64,000 nt of DNA from Physcomitrium patens (Eukaryota; Streptophyta; Bryopsida; Funariales; Funariaceae): contig NC_037254.1 in NCBI RefSeq assembly GCF_000002425.4, forward strand, positions 25,739,679 to 25,803,678, written 5' to 3'. Numbering within the stretch: the first letter of the stretch is position 1; every line of letters begins with the position of its first letter. Positions 9,861 through 26,507 of the stretch are shown one piece after another. A program made the translations under genes and the position numbers. A model generated the notes under the pieces. It was not told the origin of the DNA and did not search any database. It saw only the letters and a list, made by a program, of their open reading frames with translations.

Positions 9861-10857
9861 ATTGAAGAAATTCAGAGGCTAGGGTTTGAAAGAGAGGAGA
9901 ATTAGGGTTAAAGGGGAGGAAGGTTAGGAAATAAGGGGGTTTTTTTCAGATCGGGTTTTTTGGATCGAAGAGCTAGCTTCAAGCTCTTTTTTCAAGGTCA
10001 CTAGTTTGGTTTCATTAGGGTTTGTGAGGGGAGAGCAATCGCTGCTCAAAGTCAGTGTTTATTTTGGTGTTTCGGATTTTATATAAAATATTGATGGTTT
10101 GCATTCTCAATCGATTTGTGCAAGTCGTGTAGCATCTATGGATCAAAATTTGGTATTGTCTAGATAGTTGGGTGTGCTAAGTGTATACAAAAATTTGTGT
10201 TAATCTAATGATGCAATCAGGAGATATCTGGATTTTAGTACAAAAGGTTGTCGAAAGTTGGCAGTCTATGGTTGGATAGGGTTTCTGTGATATCTGAAGA
10301 TCTACTGGTTGGATCGACGTAATTTTTGGCTTGGTAATAGAAGATTTGGAGATCAAGCGGCTATTCAATTTTGAGCTGGAGTTAACGGTTGACAAAGGAG
10401 AAATCACTTCTGGAGTTTCTACATCAAATTTCAAGGTTGCGGCCGAGTGTCATCAATGCGGTTTTTGGGCATTTTCTTGCAATCTGTAAGTTGGGTTGGG
10501 CTGAAATTTTCTGAGCATATAGAAGGCTTATACTGGTATTTGGGTGCAAAATTTCACACTAAGTGGATGGTTGGATCAAAAGTTAGAGCTTGTCAAAGCT
10601 CACTGGCTAGGATTAGGGCTTGTTAAAAAAAACAAAAACAACTTAATTATAAAAGAAATAAAGCAATTGGAATATTGTATGGTTAAAATGACTATGAGGA
10701 GTGTTTTTAAATACTTAGAAATTGATATTTCAATTATATTCTTCATACATGGATAAAATCTATTAGGTTTTTTTTGTTATTTGCAAAAACAACTATACTT
10801 TCCACACCCAAATACCCAGTGTATTCTCAAACAAGACAACACGTAATACGACAACGT

Positions 10858-12060
10858 GTTCTTTAATCACATCACGACTTTCTAACAATATGACATTTTG
10901 GATACAATAAGACTTTGGAGCTTATATCTAGAGATTTTTGGTCGCCACAAATGTAGAAGGTTGTAAAAGACTTTGTTCAATTATATGACATTTGTTTAAG
11001 GTCAAAAACTCCTTGTCATCAACATTATAGACTTCTTCAGCCATTACCTATTCCAAAATAACCTTGGTCTTTTGTTTTTATGGATTTTATTACAAATATT
11101 GTAATCTCAAGTTTGTGTAATTTTATATTTGTGATAGTAGATTATTTTACTAAAATAACATATTTTATATCTTATATAAAATCTGTTTTAAGTGAAGAAA
11201 TTATCAAGCTTTTTTTTGACAATATCTATCAATATCATGGATTTTCAAAAGATATTATATTAGATAGAGGGACTCAATTTATATCAAGATTTTAAAGAAT
11301 TCTTTTTAAAATTCTAAACGTGGATATAAAGCTTTCTTCGACCTTTCATCCTTAAATTGATAGACATACAGAGTCTGTAAACTAAGTGTTGGACCAATAT
11401 TTAAGATGTACTATCAATTATCTATAAGATAATTAGACAACCTTCTTATCATTGGCAGAGTTTGCTTATAATAATATGATGCATTCTCCTATGCAACAAA
11501 CACCTTTTTTTACTAATTATGGTTATCATCTATTACTTGATACTTTTGACTTTTCAAAAATTCATAATCCTATTGTAAAATATTTGGCAAATTATTTGTC
11601 AAAGCTACATATAATAATGAAGATAGAATTAAAGAAAGCTCAAAAATGACAAAAGATCAATATGGATGCCTATCAAAAAGGACAATCATAATTCAATATA
11701 GATCACAAGATATGATTACTTCATCGTAACATCAACACTACTTGTTCTTATAATAAGTTGAATTATCATAGATTTGGATTTTTTCCTATTTGTAGACAAA
11801 TCAATTCAATTGTTTATCAATTACATCTACTAGAATCAATAAAGATCTATCCTATATTCCACATGTCTCTTCTTCAACCATACAAGACTATGAACATACC
11901 AAAAAGAAGACAAATCCCACCTCCTTCTATAGAAGTGAAAAATAATAAAAAAATTAAAATAGAAGAAGTTCTAGATTCAAAGCGGTGCCAAAATAAATTA
12001 AAATGTCTTGTCCATTGGCACAAATATGACATTAGTAAATGCACATGAGAACATATAAAA
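10858..12060 (+). pseudogene. pol: pol remnant of element B, part 2 (integrase core and chromodomain)
   Basis: Resumes exactly where part 1 stopped. The integrase catalytic-core region is recognisable at 11080-11295 (FVIVDYFTKITYF, then DIILDRGTQFISRF) and 11450-11640 (MAEFAYNNMMHSPMQQ). At 11758-12048 it ends with the C-terminal domain and a chromodomain: IEEVLDSKRCQNKLKCLVHW, then H-K-Y-D-I-S-K-C-T. The chromodomain puts the element among the chromoviruses, whose integrase tail recognises histone marks. Several stops. Confidence 0.87.
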
Positions 12061-12185
12061 AAACTTATGAATGGAACAAAGGTGGTGGAGATTTTTTATC
12101 AACAACATCTATCAAAATCAACATAAAGAATAGTAAGTCTTTGTCATAAAAGAAATAAGGACCAGAAAAGATTAAATTCTATCTT

Positions 12186-12190
12186 CTATC
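12186..12190. other. Target site duplication of element C, left (CTATC)
   Basis: CTATC at 12186-12190 abuts the start of the C 5' LTR, and CTATT at 18312-18316 follows its 3' LTR. Five bases is the usual Ty3/gypsy duplication length; one base differs, as expected after decay. Confidence 0.65.
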
Positions 12191-12622
12191 TATCATAGAT
12201 ATACAATTGAAGAAGATTTGAGAAGGTTCTAAGAGATTCTAGAAGGTTCTCAGAAGATTTTTGTAGATCCTAGAAGGTTCCAATAGATTCTAAAAAGATT
12301 CTAGTAAGTTTTAATAGATTCTAAAAAAATTCTAGAAGATCTTAGGAAATCTTGAAAGATTTTAGGAGGCTTTAGATGATTTAGGAAGTTGTTAAAGAAG
12401 GATCTTAGGCTTGTTTTATTTCCAAGCTTCATGGAAACTTTTCAAGAAGCTTCGTAAGATCTAATATATATAGAAATTGAGGTTGAGGAGATTCTACACC
12501 TCAACAACTTACTTCTTATAGTCTAGCCATGACCTTCTTGCCTTATATTCAATTATTATTCTAATGTTAAGCTAATTCTATTTCTTGATCTTCAATTCTT
12601 GTCTTATATACAGTTCTTAATA
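12191..12622 (+). repeat. 5' LTR of element C (432 bp)
   Basis: Starts TATCATAGATATAC (3' copy TGTCATGGACATAC) and ends CTTAATA in both copies, from an ancestral ...CA. It holds many degenerate repeats of AGAAGGTTC/AGATTCTAG, a TATATATAG box near 12464 and a GAGGTTGAGG...CCTCAAC inverted repeat just after it. Confidence 0.82.
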
Positions 12623-12872
12623 GTTCGTCGAGACTGCCATAAAATAATATTAAAAGAATAATCTTTCTTAGTAGAGAATAGATTATCCTTCTTCTTAGAA
12701 GTACTGTAGCATTCTAGAGGTTGCGGATTACCTTCTTCTAGAGTAATATTGTTCTTTTTTTAATATTCTTTTGGTTTTTTATTTTTTATTTTTTATTTTT
12801 TAGATCAAGTTTTTTTTCCTTTAAATACGTGTGTTTTTCTGATTTTTTATGATAAAAGATAGAAAAGTCAAT

Positions 12873-13880
12873 ATGACACACTTCAAAGAGATTAAGTTAG
12901 ATTTTATTATTAATGCTCTTATTTTATTGAAGATTAAAATAGAGACTTTGTTGAAGTAGAATGAAGAACTACATATGATCATACATAATGATCAAAGAGT
13001 CGGAGTGCCTCAACCATCACATCAAATGGCAATTAAGGTTCCAAATTCTCAAATGATTATATCTACTTCAATAAACATGAGAGATGTATCGACTCAAGGC
13101 AATGATATAACAACAATAATAACAAAAGAACCAAAGATTAGCCTTTTGAAAAAGTTTGATGGCACCTCTCAAAATTTTATGGCTTTGTAAACTAAGTACA
13201 ATTAATTACCTTGCTTCAATCTCAACGATATTCCACTGAAGCATCTTGTGTTGCTTTAGTTGGAACCTTGTTTTTAACTCAAGCTTTATCTTGATTTATT
13301 CCACTATTTGAAAAGAATTTTTCTATATTGCACAATTTTGAAGCATTTTTGATAGCAATTGTAGAAGCATTTAGTGAACATGATAAGGTTCATTCTTTAA
13401 TAACTAAAATTTGAAGCCTTCAACAAAGAATACGTTCAATATCAACGTATGCCTAAATTTTTTGATAATTAGTATGTGATATAAATTGGAAAAAAGATGC
13501 GTTGATGAGCCAATTTCATTGGAGATTAAGAGACAATATCAAGGACTTATTGTTATCTATACTAGATTTTCAAACATTCAATGAAACCATTAGTCAAGTT
13601 ATGAAGTGCAATAACCATTTATTTCAATGATAATAAGATAAATGTTCTTCAATTATGCCACATGTATATATCAATTATTTTGCAGCCTCTTCACCATCTA
13701 ATTCTAATGAGTATTTGAAAGTAAAAGATTTATAGATTGATGCAGTTTGCTTCAAATATCTTTCTAAACAAGAAAAAAAGCATCGAAGGGAACTTGGCCT
13801 ATGCTTATATTGTAAAAAATATAGCCACAAGGTTGATAATTGCTCAGAGAAATGCCAACGTATATATTGAATGAGGAGTG
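12873..13880 (+). pseudogene. gag: gag remnant of element C
   Basis: Recognisable gag: SLLKKFDGTSQNFMAL at about 13140-13187 (cognate of the LEKFDG block in the other family), W-K-K-D-A-L-M-S-Q-F near 13480-13510, and an intact CCHC knuckle CLYCKKYSHKVDNC near 13800-13843. Stops interrupt the frame. The F-TGA-TAA-TTA stretch near 13464 corresponds to the same codon that is TGA in element A. Confidence 0.8.
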
Positions 13881-13924
13881 CAACTACATCATTAAAAGCT
13901 TTGTAGGAAAATGAGAGTGCTTAG

Positions 13925-16240
13925 CTATAATAAGGACCATGCAACTAGATTCTTTACTATCACAAACCAAAAAAAGTCTTATACTCTCTCTTAGTCCTTC
14001 TCGTTCTTTTACTATACTTTTATAGTTAGGAGTCACAAAATTAGAGTGTCATGCATTACTTGACTTGAAAGCCTTTGCATGTTTTATTGAAGAAGAATTT
14101 TTTAGATCATACAAAATCTACATGGTCAAAAAATCCAAAGTTGTATATATAGAAGTAATAGATGATCGACCTTTATCCTTTGGAGATATTAGTCATGAGA
14201 TGATTCCATTAGAAATAAACGTAAACAACCATAGTAGCCAAGTAGTATTTAACGTCATTAGATTATTATCAAGTCCAATCATTTTAGGACTCTCATGGCT
14301 TAAAAAATACAATCTATACATAGATTAGGTATTCCAAAAGATAGAATTTCTTGTAGTAGATTATAGAACCTCCAAATCTATAAAAAAGCTTCTAATACCT
14401 AACAAACCAAAACTTAAATAATATTTATTTATTAGAGCTAGAGCATTTCTGAAGGCAGTCAAATAAGGCACTACATTTATTGTCTACACAAATCCATGAT
14501 TGGAACTTATAGTTGCTACAACAACAATTCCAGAGGTATATAAGGATTTTGTAGATATATTTGAAAACTAAAATGCACACATCCTACCAAAGCATTGCCC
14601 TTACAATTAAGCAATTGACCTTTAAGAAGGTGCTCAACCACTATTTGGATCCATCAACAATTTATCTCAAAATGAAATTGCAACTTTAAAAGAGTATATT
14701 GATGAAAATCTCAATAAGAATTTTATTCGACATTCCAAGTTGCTAATTGATACTCTGATATTATTTGTAAAGAAAAAAGATGGATCTTTACGGATGTGTG
14801 TTGATTATTGCAGTCTCAATAAAATCACGGTAAAGAATCAATATCCATTGCTATTGATATCATGACTTTTTGATCAACTTAGTCAAGCAAAGATCTTTAC
14901 AAAGATTGATCTATGAGGTGCATGTAACTTAGTACACATTAAGTAGGGAGATGAAAGGAAGACAATATTTCGCATCAAGTATGGACATTTTGAATACAAT
15001 GTCATGCCTTTTGGACTTATTAATAGACCAATTATATTCCAATACTTAATGAATGACATATTTTGTAAGTATCTTGATGACTTTGATGTGATCTATTTGG
15101 ATGATATTCTAATCTTTTTCAAGAATCTGGAAGACCATAAAAAATATTTCTTCCTTGTATTTGAAAAGCTATGAAGTGTTGGGCTATATAAAAAATTAGA
15201 GAAGTGTGTATTTCATGCATCTCAAGTTGAATTTTTTGGATATATTATTTCTAACAAAGGCCTTTTTATGGATCCAAAGAAGGTGCAAGCAATCATCAAT
15301 TAAACAAAGCCAAAATTTGTATGTGATGTCCAATGTTTTTTTGAATTTGTAAACTTCTATAGGATTTTTGTTAGGATTTATTCCAAAATCACTATTCGGC
15401 TTATGCGATTGACTTACAAGGATAAGCTAGATTAGAGCCTCAAAGCAAAAAAAAAAAATTCAAAGCTTAAAAGATGCTTTCACAAAAACTCCAATTTTGA
15501 TACATCCATATTTCAACAAGTACTACTTTATAGAGATTGATGCTTCAAACTTTGCATTGAGAGTGGGTCAAATAAATTTTTGAGCAATATTTGAAGTGTA
15601 CCATCAACTATTAATAAGATGACTAAACTTCTTACTTGTTGTTGACAAAGTTTGCTTATAATAACAATTCCATGCATCTTTGTAATAAAAATTATTCTAC
15701 TTAAACTAAAATCATTATCCAAAGTTGGATATTATAGAGCCTTCAAAGTCGGCAATTCCAATAGCACATGAGTTTACTATGAAGATGGCCAAACTTCAAG
15801 CAACTATAAAGACTCACCTACAAAGGGCTCAACAATGTTATAAGCTAATGGCAGATGAATTAAAGAAGGAACATCTTCCATTCCAAGTTGGTGACAAAGT
15901 GTGGTTTCTTGTACACAATATAAAAACCAATAAGTCATGTGATAAGTTGGACTACCAAAGTTTGAGACCATTTGTTATTCAGAAATAAATTAATAACATA
16001 ACTTATCACTTAAAATTACCTTCATCCATAAAGATTCATCCAATCTTTTATATTTCACTTTGGGAAAGGTATAAAGAATCAAACATACCAAGTCAAAGAC
16101 AACCACTACCTCTTATGGTTGAAATCAATGATCATGTTCAATTTAGAATAGAAGAGGTATTAGATTCAAGGATAAGATATGGAAGGCTTGAATATCTGGT
16201 CCATTGGCATGGATATGATATCAATGATTGTATGTAGGAA
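13925..16240 (+). pseudogene. pol: pol remnant of element C with internal deletion, ending in chromodomain
   Basis: Protease-like stretch 14065-14328 (SPIILGLSWLKKYNLYID at its end). [22 protein letters not shown] near 14765-14825, FTKIDL near 14895, and an intact [11 protein letters not shown] near 15095-15125. RNase H start is near 15528-15560 (EIDASNFALRVG). A deletion then joins to integrase sequence FEVYHQLL. The C-terminal integrase region (15725-15988, with LPFQVGDKVWFL) and chromodomain (IEEVLDSRIRYGRLEYLVHW near 16150-16209) follow. Stops throughout. Confidence 0.85.
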
Positions 16241-16580
16241 CTAGTTGGCAACCTTATAAATGTACAAATCAAGGCTCAAAAGTTTCATTAATAACATCCA
16301 TGTAGACCAAAAGTAACAAAATAAAAAACAGTAGTTTGAACTCGCCTCAGAATGACTCCTAGAAAGAGTGTTTGTAAGACAATTCCATAATGAAGATACT
16401 AAAGTTCATGCTAAGTTAGAAGTAAAAAGCTTGGGACACTATTGATGGCTACAAGGGCCTATGAACTATTTGCCTCATAAAAAACAATTGAAATATATAG
16501 GGGACACCATGTAACAAATCTTCAATTTCTTGCACATATACTAATTTGCAGCAACATTTCTTCTCGGAGACCTCAAAGTT

Positions 16581-16594
16581 AGAGGAGGAAGTGA
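16581..16594 (+). other. Polypurine tract of element C
   Basis: AGAGGAGGAAGTGA lies immediately upstream of the TGTCATGG start of the 3' LTR, the expected plus-strand priming site. Confidence 0.75.
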
Positions 16595-17940
16595 TGTCAT
16601 GGACATACAACTAAAGAAGGTTTGAGAAGATTTTAGGAGGTTCTAAAAAGTTCTAAGATGATTCTTATAGATCCTAGAAGGTTCCAAAAGGTTCCAGAAG
16701 GTTCCAATAGATTCAAAGAAAGTTCTAGAAAGTCATAGGAGATCTTAGAAGCTTCTAGGAGGCTTTAGTTTAAGAAGTTGCCTATGTCTTAATGTAATTG
16801 CTTATAATATGTAAAAATTAGTTAAGACATATAATATATTTATAAATCTTGGTTTATGTTAGAATGATTAATAGATTAATTTAAAAAGAGTGGATATAAA
16901 AAAACTTTATTTTGAGTTTTATCTATTTTGATTATAGTATTTAAAAAAATTATAGGACCTAAATATTTAATATGAAGCCTTAAGAGGAGATTAGAGCCTA
17001 AAGAAGAAAATCTTAACTAGTAGGAGGCTTATTAGGAGGGATAAAAGTAAGGCATGGTTGAATGAAGGCCATGCCAAATGGTAAGGAATGGAGATCTTCA
17101 TTCCTATTGATTGAAGGCCATGCCAAATGGGCTTCAAGGAGGCTACCTGAGGCCTTAATAGGGATTAGGATTTTTTTTTCAAAGTCATTTGAGCTTTCGA
17201 AGCTAGGATAAGTAATTTTAAGGATTTGGATACGGATTGGGTGAAAATTTTGTATGATTTGGAGTTTTAATGAAGGAGTTATTAATGCTCAAAGTTAAAG
17301 TGTCAATTTCATATCTACTGTCATTCTTTGGGGCATAACATACGTTTATGGAGAGCAACAAAAGATTGAAAACTAAGATTGGAGAGAATAATTTTTTGAC
17401 AACACTTTTTATATAATATTTGATGAATTTAGAGTTTGGATGAAGAAGTTATAGATGGTAGAAGTCAGCTCATTCAAATCAAAGGGAACAAGTAAGTGAT
17501 TTTCTTCATAGTAATAATTAGAGCCATATCTTGAGTTTCTGGACGAATTTTGGACTCAAACCTTCTAAAGAAGGTAGATTATTGTGTTAAAAAGCTATAT
17601 ATAAAAATTTTGTGGCATTTAGATCCTTAGTTTATAAAATATGAAGAAAATTACACACAGATGTATAAAACCTAAGATTTGAAGCTACTATTAGAATTTT
17701 GGTGATATCTTAAGATCTGCAATGAATTTGTAGTTGAAATTTGTTTTAATAGTTGTTAAAAGTATATTAGTACTTCATATAAAATTTGAGTGTGTTTAAA
17801 TGGTCTGATTGAAAGATATGAGTTTTTGAAGTTCAAGAATAATATCACATAAGGATATTAAAGGATTTAGAGGTTTTATCATATTTTGGATATTTTTGGA
17901 AACTTAAGACTTACACATTTGGTGTAATAGTATCTAAAAG

Positions 17941-17990
<50 letters not shown>

Positions 17991-18311
17991 TTGGTCTCCC
18001 TTATTTCAAGACTTGATTGAACAATTAATAGCTGTCAAGAGTCCAATGCTTTTTTGGGGCAAATTCTCTCTACCCCGACACTGAAAAAAGATCTTAGACT
18101 TGATTTGTTTTCAAGCTTCATGAAGACTTCTCAAGAAGCTTTCTAGGACCTAGTATATATATGAGTCAAGGCAGAGAGGATCCTCAGTCTTGACAATTCA
18201 CTTCTTGTAGTTTAAACATGACCTTATTGTCTTGTATCCAATTATTATTCTAATATGGAGCTAATTCCATTTCTTGGTCTTGAATCCTTGTCTTATATAT
18301 AGCTCTTAATA
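16595..18311 (+). repeat. 3' LTR of element C, split by an insertion
   Basis: 16595-16784 matches the first half of the 5' LTR (CAACTAAAGAAGGTTTGAG and the AGAAGGTTCC repeats). 18081-18311 matches the second half (AAGATCTTAGACTTG through GACCTTATTGTCTTG to CTTAATA). The intervening 16785-18080 is foreign. Confidence 0.8.
16785..18080. mobile_element. About 1.3 kb insertion inside the C 3' LTR (probable solo LTR)
   Basis: Defined by comparison of the two C LTRs. Ends read TGTCTTAATG... and ...CTACCCCGACA, a TG...CA pair with short inverted tips (TGTC/GACA). The flanks (CCTA on the left, CTGA on the right) suggest a decayed 3-5 bp target duplication. No coding frame. It contains a repeated GAAGGCCATGCCAAATGG (about 17062 and 17105) and a (TA)n run (17944-17990). 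It looks LTR-like in the same general way as the insert at 9216, and both contain GTGATATCT-AAGATCT, but relatedness is not proven. Confidence 0.5.
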
Positions 18312-18316
18312 CTATT

Positions 18317-18819
18317 CTTAATGGTAGTTTCTGTATAATTTTGGCATTAAGTAGATAGAGAACCAATAGCCAATGGTTTTAACTCAAAAGCCATCATTTG
18401 ATGACTTATCCGATAAGACATTGTAATTATCACAACCTTTAAGATGACATAATAGGCATGAAGACCTACAAGAATAACATGTTTTTTTATAAAATAGATG
18501 GTGAAATACAACAAGTTTGGTATCACGACTTGGAAAAAGATTCTTGATGTTTGGTGATTTTATTGGAGGTAGGCATGACCTTGATAGTGTTACAAATGTT
18601 TTATTTGAAGGAAATTATGAAGGTTTTAACAATGATCAAATCACAAGGTGGTCTCTTTGTCTTCGAATTGGACATTACTAAGAGTTGAGAGGACCTATCA
18701 ACTATCTTTAAAGAGATCAAAGATCAAAGTACGTGGCAAATACAATTTGTTGCATCTTAGACTTTCTCAACAAATGATCACAATTCCTTGTGGAATTCGT
18801 CCCCTAGAAGGAGAGATAA
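18317..18819 (+). other. 3' leader (pol to 3' LTR) of element B, resumed after element C
   Basis: Aligns with the reverse complement of the F, G and H leaders (AGAGAACCAATAG, GATGGTGAAATACAAC, TTCGTCCCCTAGAAGGAGAG). It ends in the polypurine tract AGAAGGAGAGATAA just before the 3' LTR. A frame at 18648-18872 is not conserved in the other copies and is not called as a gene. Confidence 0.75.
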
Positions 18820-19368
18820 TATCATGGATATATATCTATCATAAGTATTATCTAAATAATATGAATAGGTAGAATTGTATAAAAGTGGATTAATTTCATA
18901 ATATATTCTAAAAAAGCTTCCTAAAAGCTTTTTAGACGTTTTTTTGACTTTACATATATTTGTAGTTGATTGATATGTTAGAAACTTGGTCAACAAGCTA
19001 TCCATGTCTTATATATATTGATAGCTTATGGAACAAGCTAATTATGTGGCGGTCATATAGAAAACTTACCTTGCAAATCAAGATACATGTCATACAAAGT
19101 CAACACATTTGTGGAGGTCCTATAGAACGTCGCCTTATAGATCCTAGATAGATAGTATATATAGAGGCAAGAGTGAAGCCTTCTTCACTCTTGTCAATTC
19201 ATTTTTTGTTTCTAGTTTAGTTTCAAAAGTCTCTAGTTTCTTTATCTTTTAGCAATATTCATTCCAATTTCTTTTTAATATACATACTTCTTTATTTTTA
19301 ATTTTTTCACTTTTTTTTTATACAAAATTCCAAGTTTATGCATCTTCTTTCAATTTATGTCCTTGACA
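18820..19368 (+). repeat. 3' LTR of element B
   Basis: Starts TATCATGGATATATA after the polypurine tract and includes the AAAAGCTTCCTAAAAGCTTT block, the TAGTATATATAGAGG box and the GAGTGAAG...CTTCACTC inverted repeat. It ends at TGTCCTTGACA (19358-19368), about 20 bp short of the ...CACTTACA end of the A LTR. Confidence 0.82.
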
Positions 19369-19719
19369 ACAAATAATAATGAAAAAAAATATATAAATAT
19401 TTAAGAAAAATATATAGTAGCATTTTACTTTTATATAAGAAAATATTAAAATAATCCATTATTTTACTAAATTGATACATCTTCTCATCACTATGATTAG
19501 AAAAAATAGATAATCTCTAAAAACCATGGTTATAATCATGATCATCATCTTAACTCCTCTCATTTACAATCCCGCCTCTTCCATTCTTAGCTTTCTTCAT
19601 TTGGACTTTCTTCTCCGTCCATTCTCTTCCCTTCATTCCCAATTTTCATCTCTACCTTCCTTGTTTCCTACAATAAAGTGGATCAATTTAGTAAATAAAT
19701 GGATCATTTTAATATTTTT

Positions 19720-19762
<43 letters not shown>

Positions 19763-20530
19763 AATCATGATTATTCTTAGAATATTTATATATAATTTTA
19801 TCTAAATTATTTTTTGAAATATTTATATTTAAAAATATGACATATTATTCATTCTCATATATGTATAATTATATCAGTATTAAAAACCATGTAATAAAAA
19901 CTAAAAATTGATTCATAGCATAATTTTAGGATAAAAAATCTTCATGAATTATAGCCAATAATTATCAAATTAAATTAAATCAATCAATTCATCAATAAAA
20001 AATAAATTAAATTAAAAAATATAGTAATACTTATAGAATTCTTTAAATTTATTATTTATTTTGTATAATGATATAAATATTGAATTATGATTGTTCATTT
20101 ATTAATCCAATTCTTATTATTATTGTAACCATCAAATCTATCATGTAAGTTTTATGACTTTTTTGTGGGATCAAATGCCAATCATAAATTCAAATAAGAA
20201 TGAAATAATAAGAATAGATGGTTTAATTTTCAAATACAAGGAAAATATATCTTTAATCCACTATATATTTATTGTAAATTTATTCAAAGATAATTTAATA
20301 TTTTTTTTAGAAAATATAAGAAATGATAGTTATGTTTGGTTCTATGAATCAAATTATGCAATGCAAACTAAAAATGTTATAATTAAATGGGATCAAAGGC
20401 ATGAGAGTAATTAGATATATTTTTCATGGTCAGAAATTTTGTTCCCAAGATATCCTTGGCATTTCAACTTTGATTATTTATTTTTTAAAAAAATTAAGTC
20501 AAATTGTTGTCAATGTTAATTTTATTCTTG
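19369..20530. other. AT-rich intergenic DNA, no gene seen
   Basis: Low-complexity sequence with a (TA)n tract at about 19723-19755 and a CT-rich patch around 19550-19670. The frames at 19526-19756 and 20154-20414 show no family features or splice partners. It separates transposon block 1 from the gene island. Confidence 0.6.
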
Positions 20531-20841
20531 TTATTTGATAAGACTTCAAGGTCACATCCCCTACCACGGTCATCCAATAACTCTAGAGCTAAATAAACTT
20601 CACCAGGTCTACAGAATCTACCCAATTTGCTAGATCTACATACCCGTGCCTCCTATAATCGCGGTTCAGCAGAACAGAATTTTCACTATCTACATTCAAG
20701 CTGATCGTCATCTACGGCTATAGGTCCTAGGGTTTCGCAGAGATTTTGTTGGAAGTCTGAGCTTTGATTCTTTGCACGTTGTCATGAAATTGATTTGAGC
20801 AGAGGACTGAAGTTTGTGGAATTGAAGGAATTTACTACGCC
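20531..20841 (+). promoter_or_regulatory. Promoter and 5' leader of the MYST gene
   Basis: The base composition shifts abruptly from AT-rich to balanced near 20540. A CCAATAA motif at 20573 and CT-rich sequence lie upstream of the ATG at 20842 (context CGCCATGGCG). No clear TATA box at a fixed distance. The transcription start cannot be fixed from sequence. Confidence 0.4.

Positions 20842-26507
<5,666 letters not shown>

Larger units (their letters stand above)
9216..10853. mobile_element. 1638-bp LTR-like insertion (probable solo LTR or small non-autonomous element)
   Basis: Interrupts the integrase region of element B. Ends are TGTCGTATTG... and ...TAATACGACA, giving a 9-bp terminal inverted repeat TGTCGTATT with TG/CA tips and a 4-bp ACGT duplication, which are LTR features. 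It has no transposase, gag or pol frame. Inside are a GC-richer segment (about 9290-9900) made of imperfect tandem repeats and a T-rich 3' half. It retains many CpG sites, so it is younger than B. A solo LTR is the simplest reading; a TRIM-like or other non-autonomous element is possible. Strand not determined. Confidence 0.6.
12191..18311 (+). mobile_element. Element C: second-family Ty3/gypsy chromovirus nested in element B, internally deleted
   Basis: 5' LTR 12191-12622, gag about 12873-13880, protease/RT about 13925-15550, integrase tail and chromodomain about 15560-16240, polypurine tract AGAGGAGGAAGTGA (16581-16594), 3' LTR 16595-18311 split by a further insert. The LTR differs from the A/B family (rich in AGAAGGTTC and AGATTCTAG repeats). 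RNase H and most of the integrase core are missing: sequence passes from the RNase H start (YFIEIDASNFALRVG) directly to the integrase end (FEVYHQLL). C is thus a deletion derivative that also carries many stops. Confidence 0.85.
5473..19368 (+). mobile_element. Element B: decayed Ty3/gypsy chromovirus, host of nested insertions
   Basis: Components in order: 5'-truncated LTR (5473-5813), tRNA primer site remnant (ATATTATAGC from 5814), gag remnant (about 5990-6946), protease-RT-RNase H and start of integrase (about 6965-9211), LTR-like insert (9216-10853), integrase core and chromodomain (10858-12060), 3' leader cut by element C (12191-18311), remaining 3' leader (18317-18819) and 3' LTR (18820-19368). 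Continuity across both inserts was established by matching the flanks to uninterrupted copies F and G. B is of the same family as A but with many stops, mostly CAA/CAG/CGA to TAA/TAG/TGA. Confidence 0.88.

Noticed and set aside
12191..12450. Short spaced repeats in the C LTR considered as a CRISPR-like array
   Set aside because: Units of AGAAGGTTC/AGATTCTAG are degenerate, spacing is irregular, and the same pattern recurs in the 3' LTR of a eukaryotic retrotransposon.
18648..18872. 74-codon frame in element B 3' leader as an extra retroviral-type gene
   Set aside because: The frame is not maintained in F, G or H at the cognate position, and no membrane or signal features were seen.
19526..19756. 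76-codon frame with a hydrophobic start
   Set aside because: CT-rich sequence running into a (TA)n tract; no family, splice partner or conservation.
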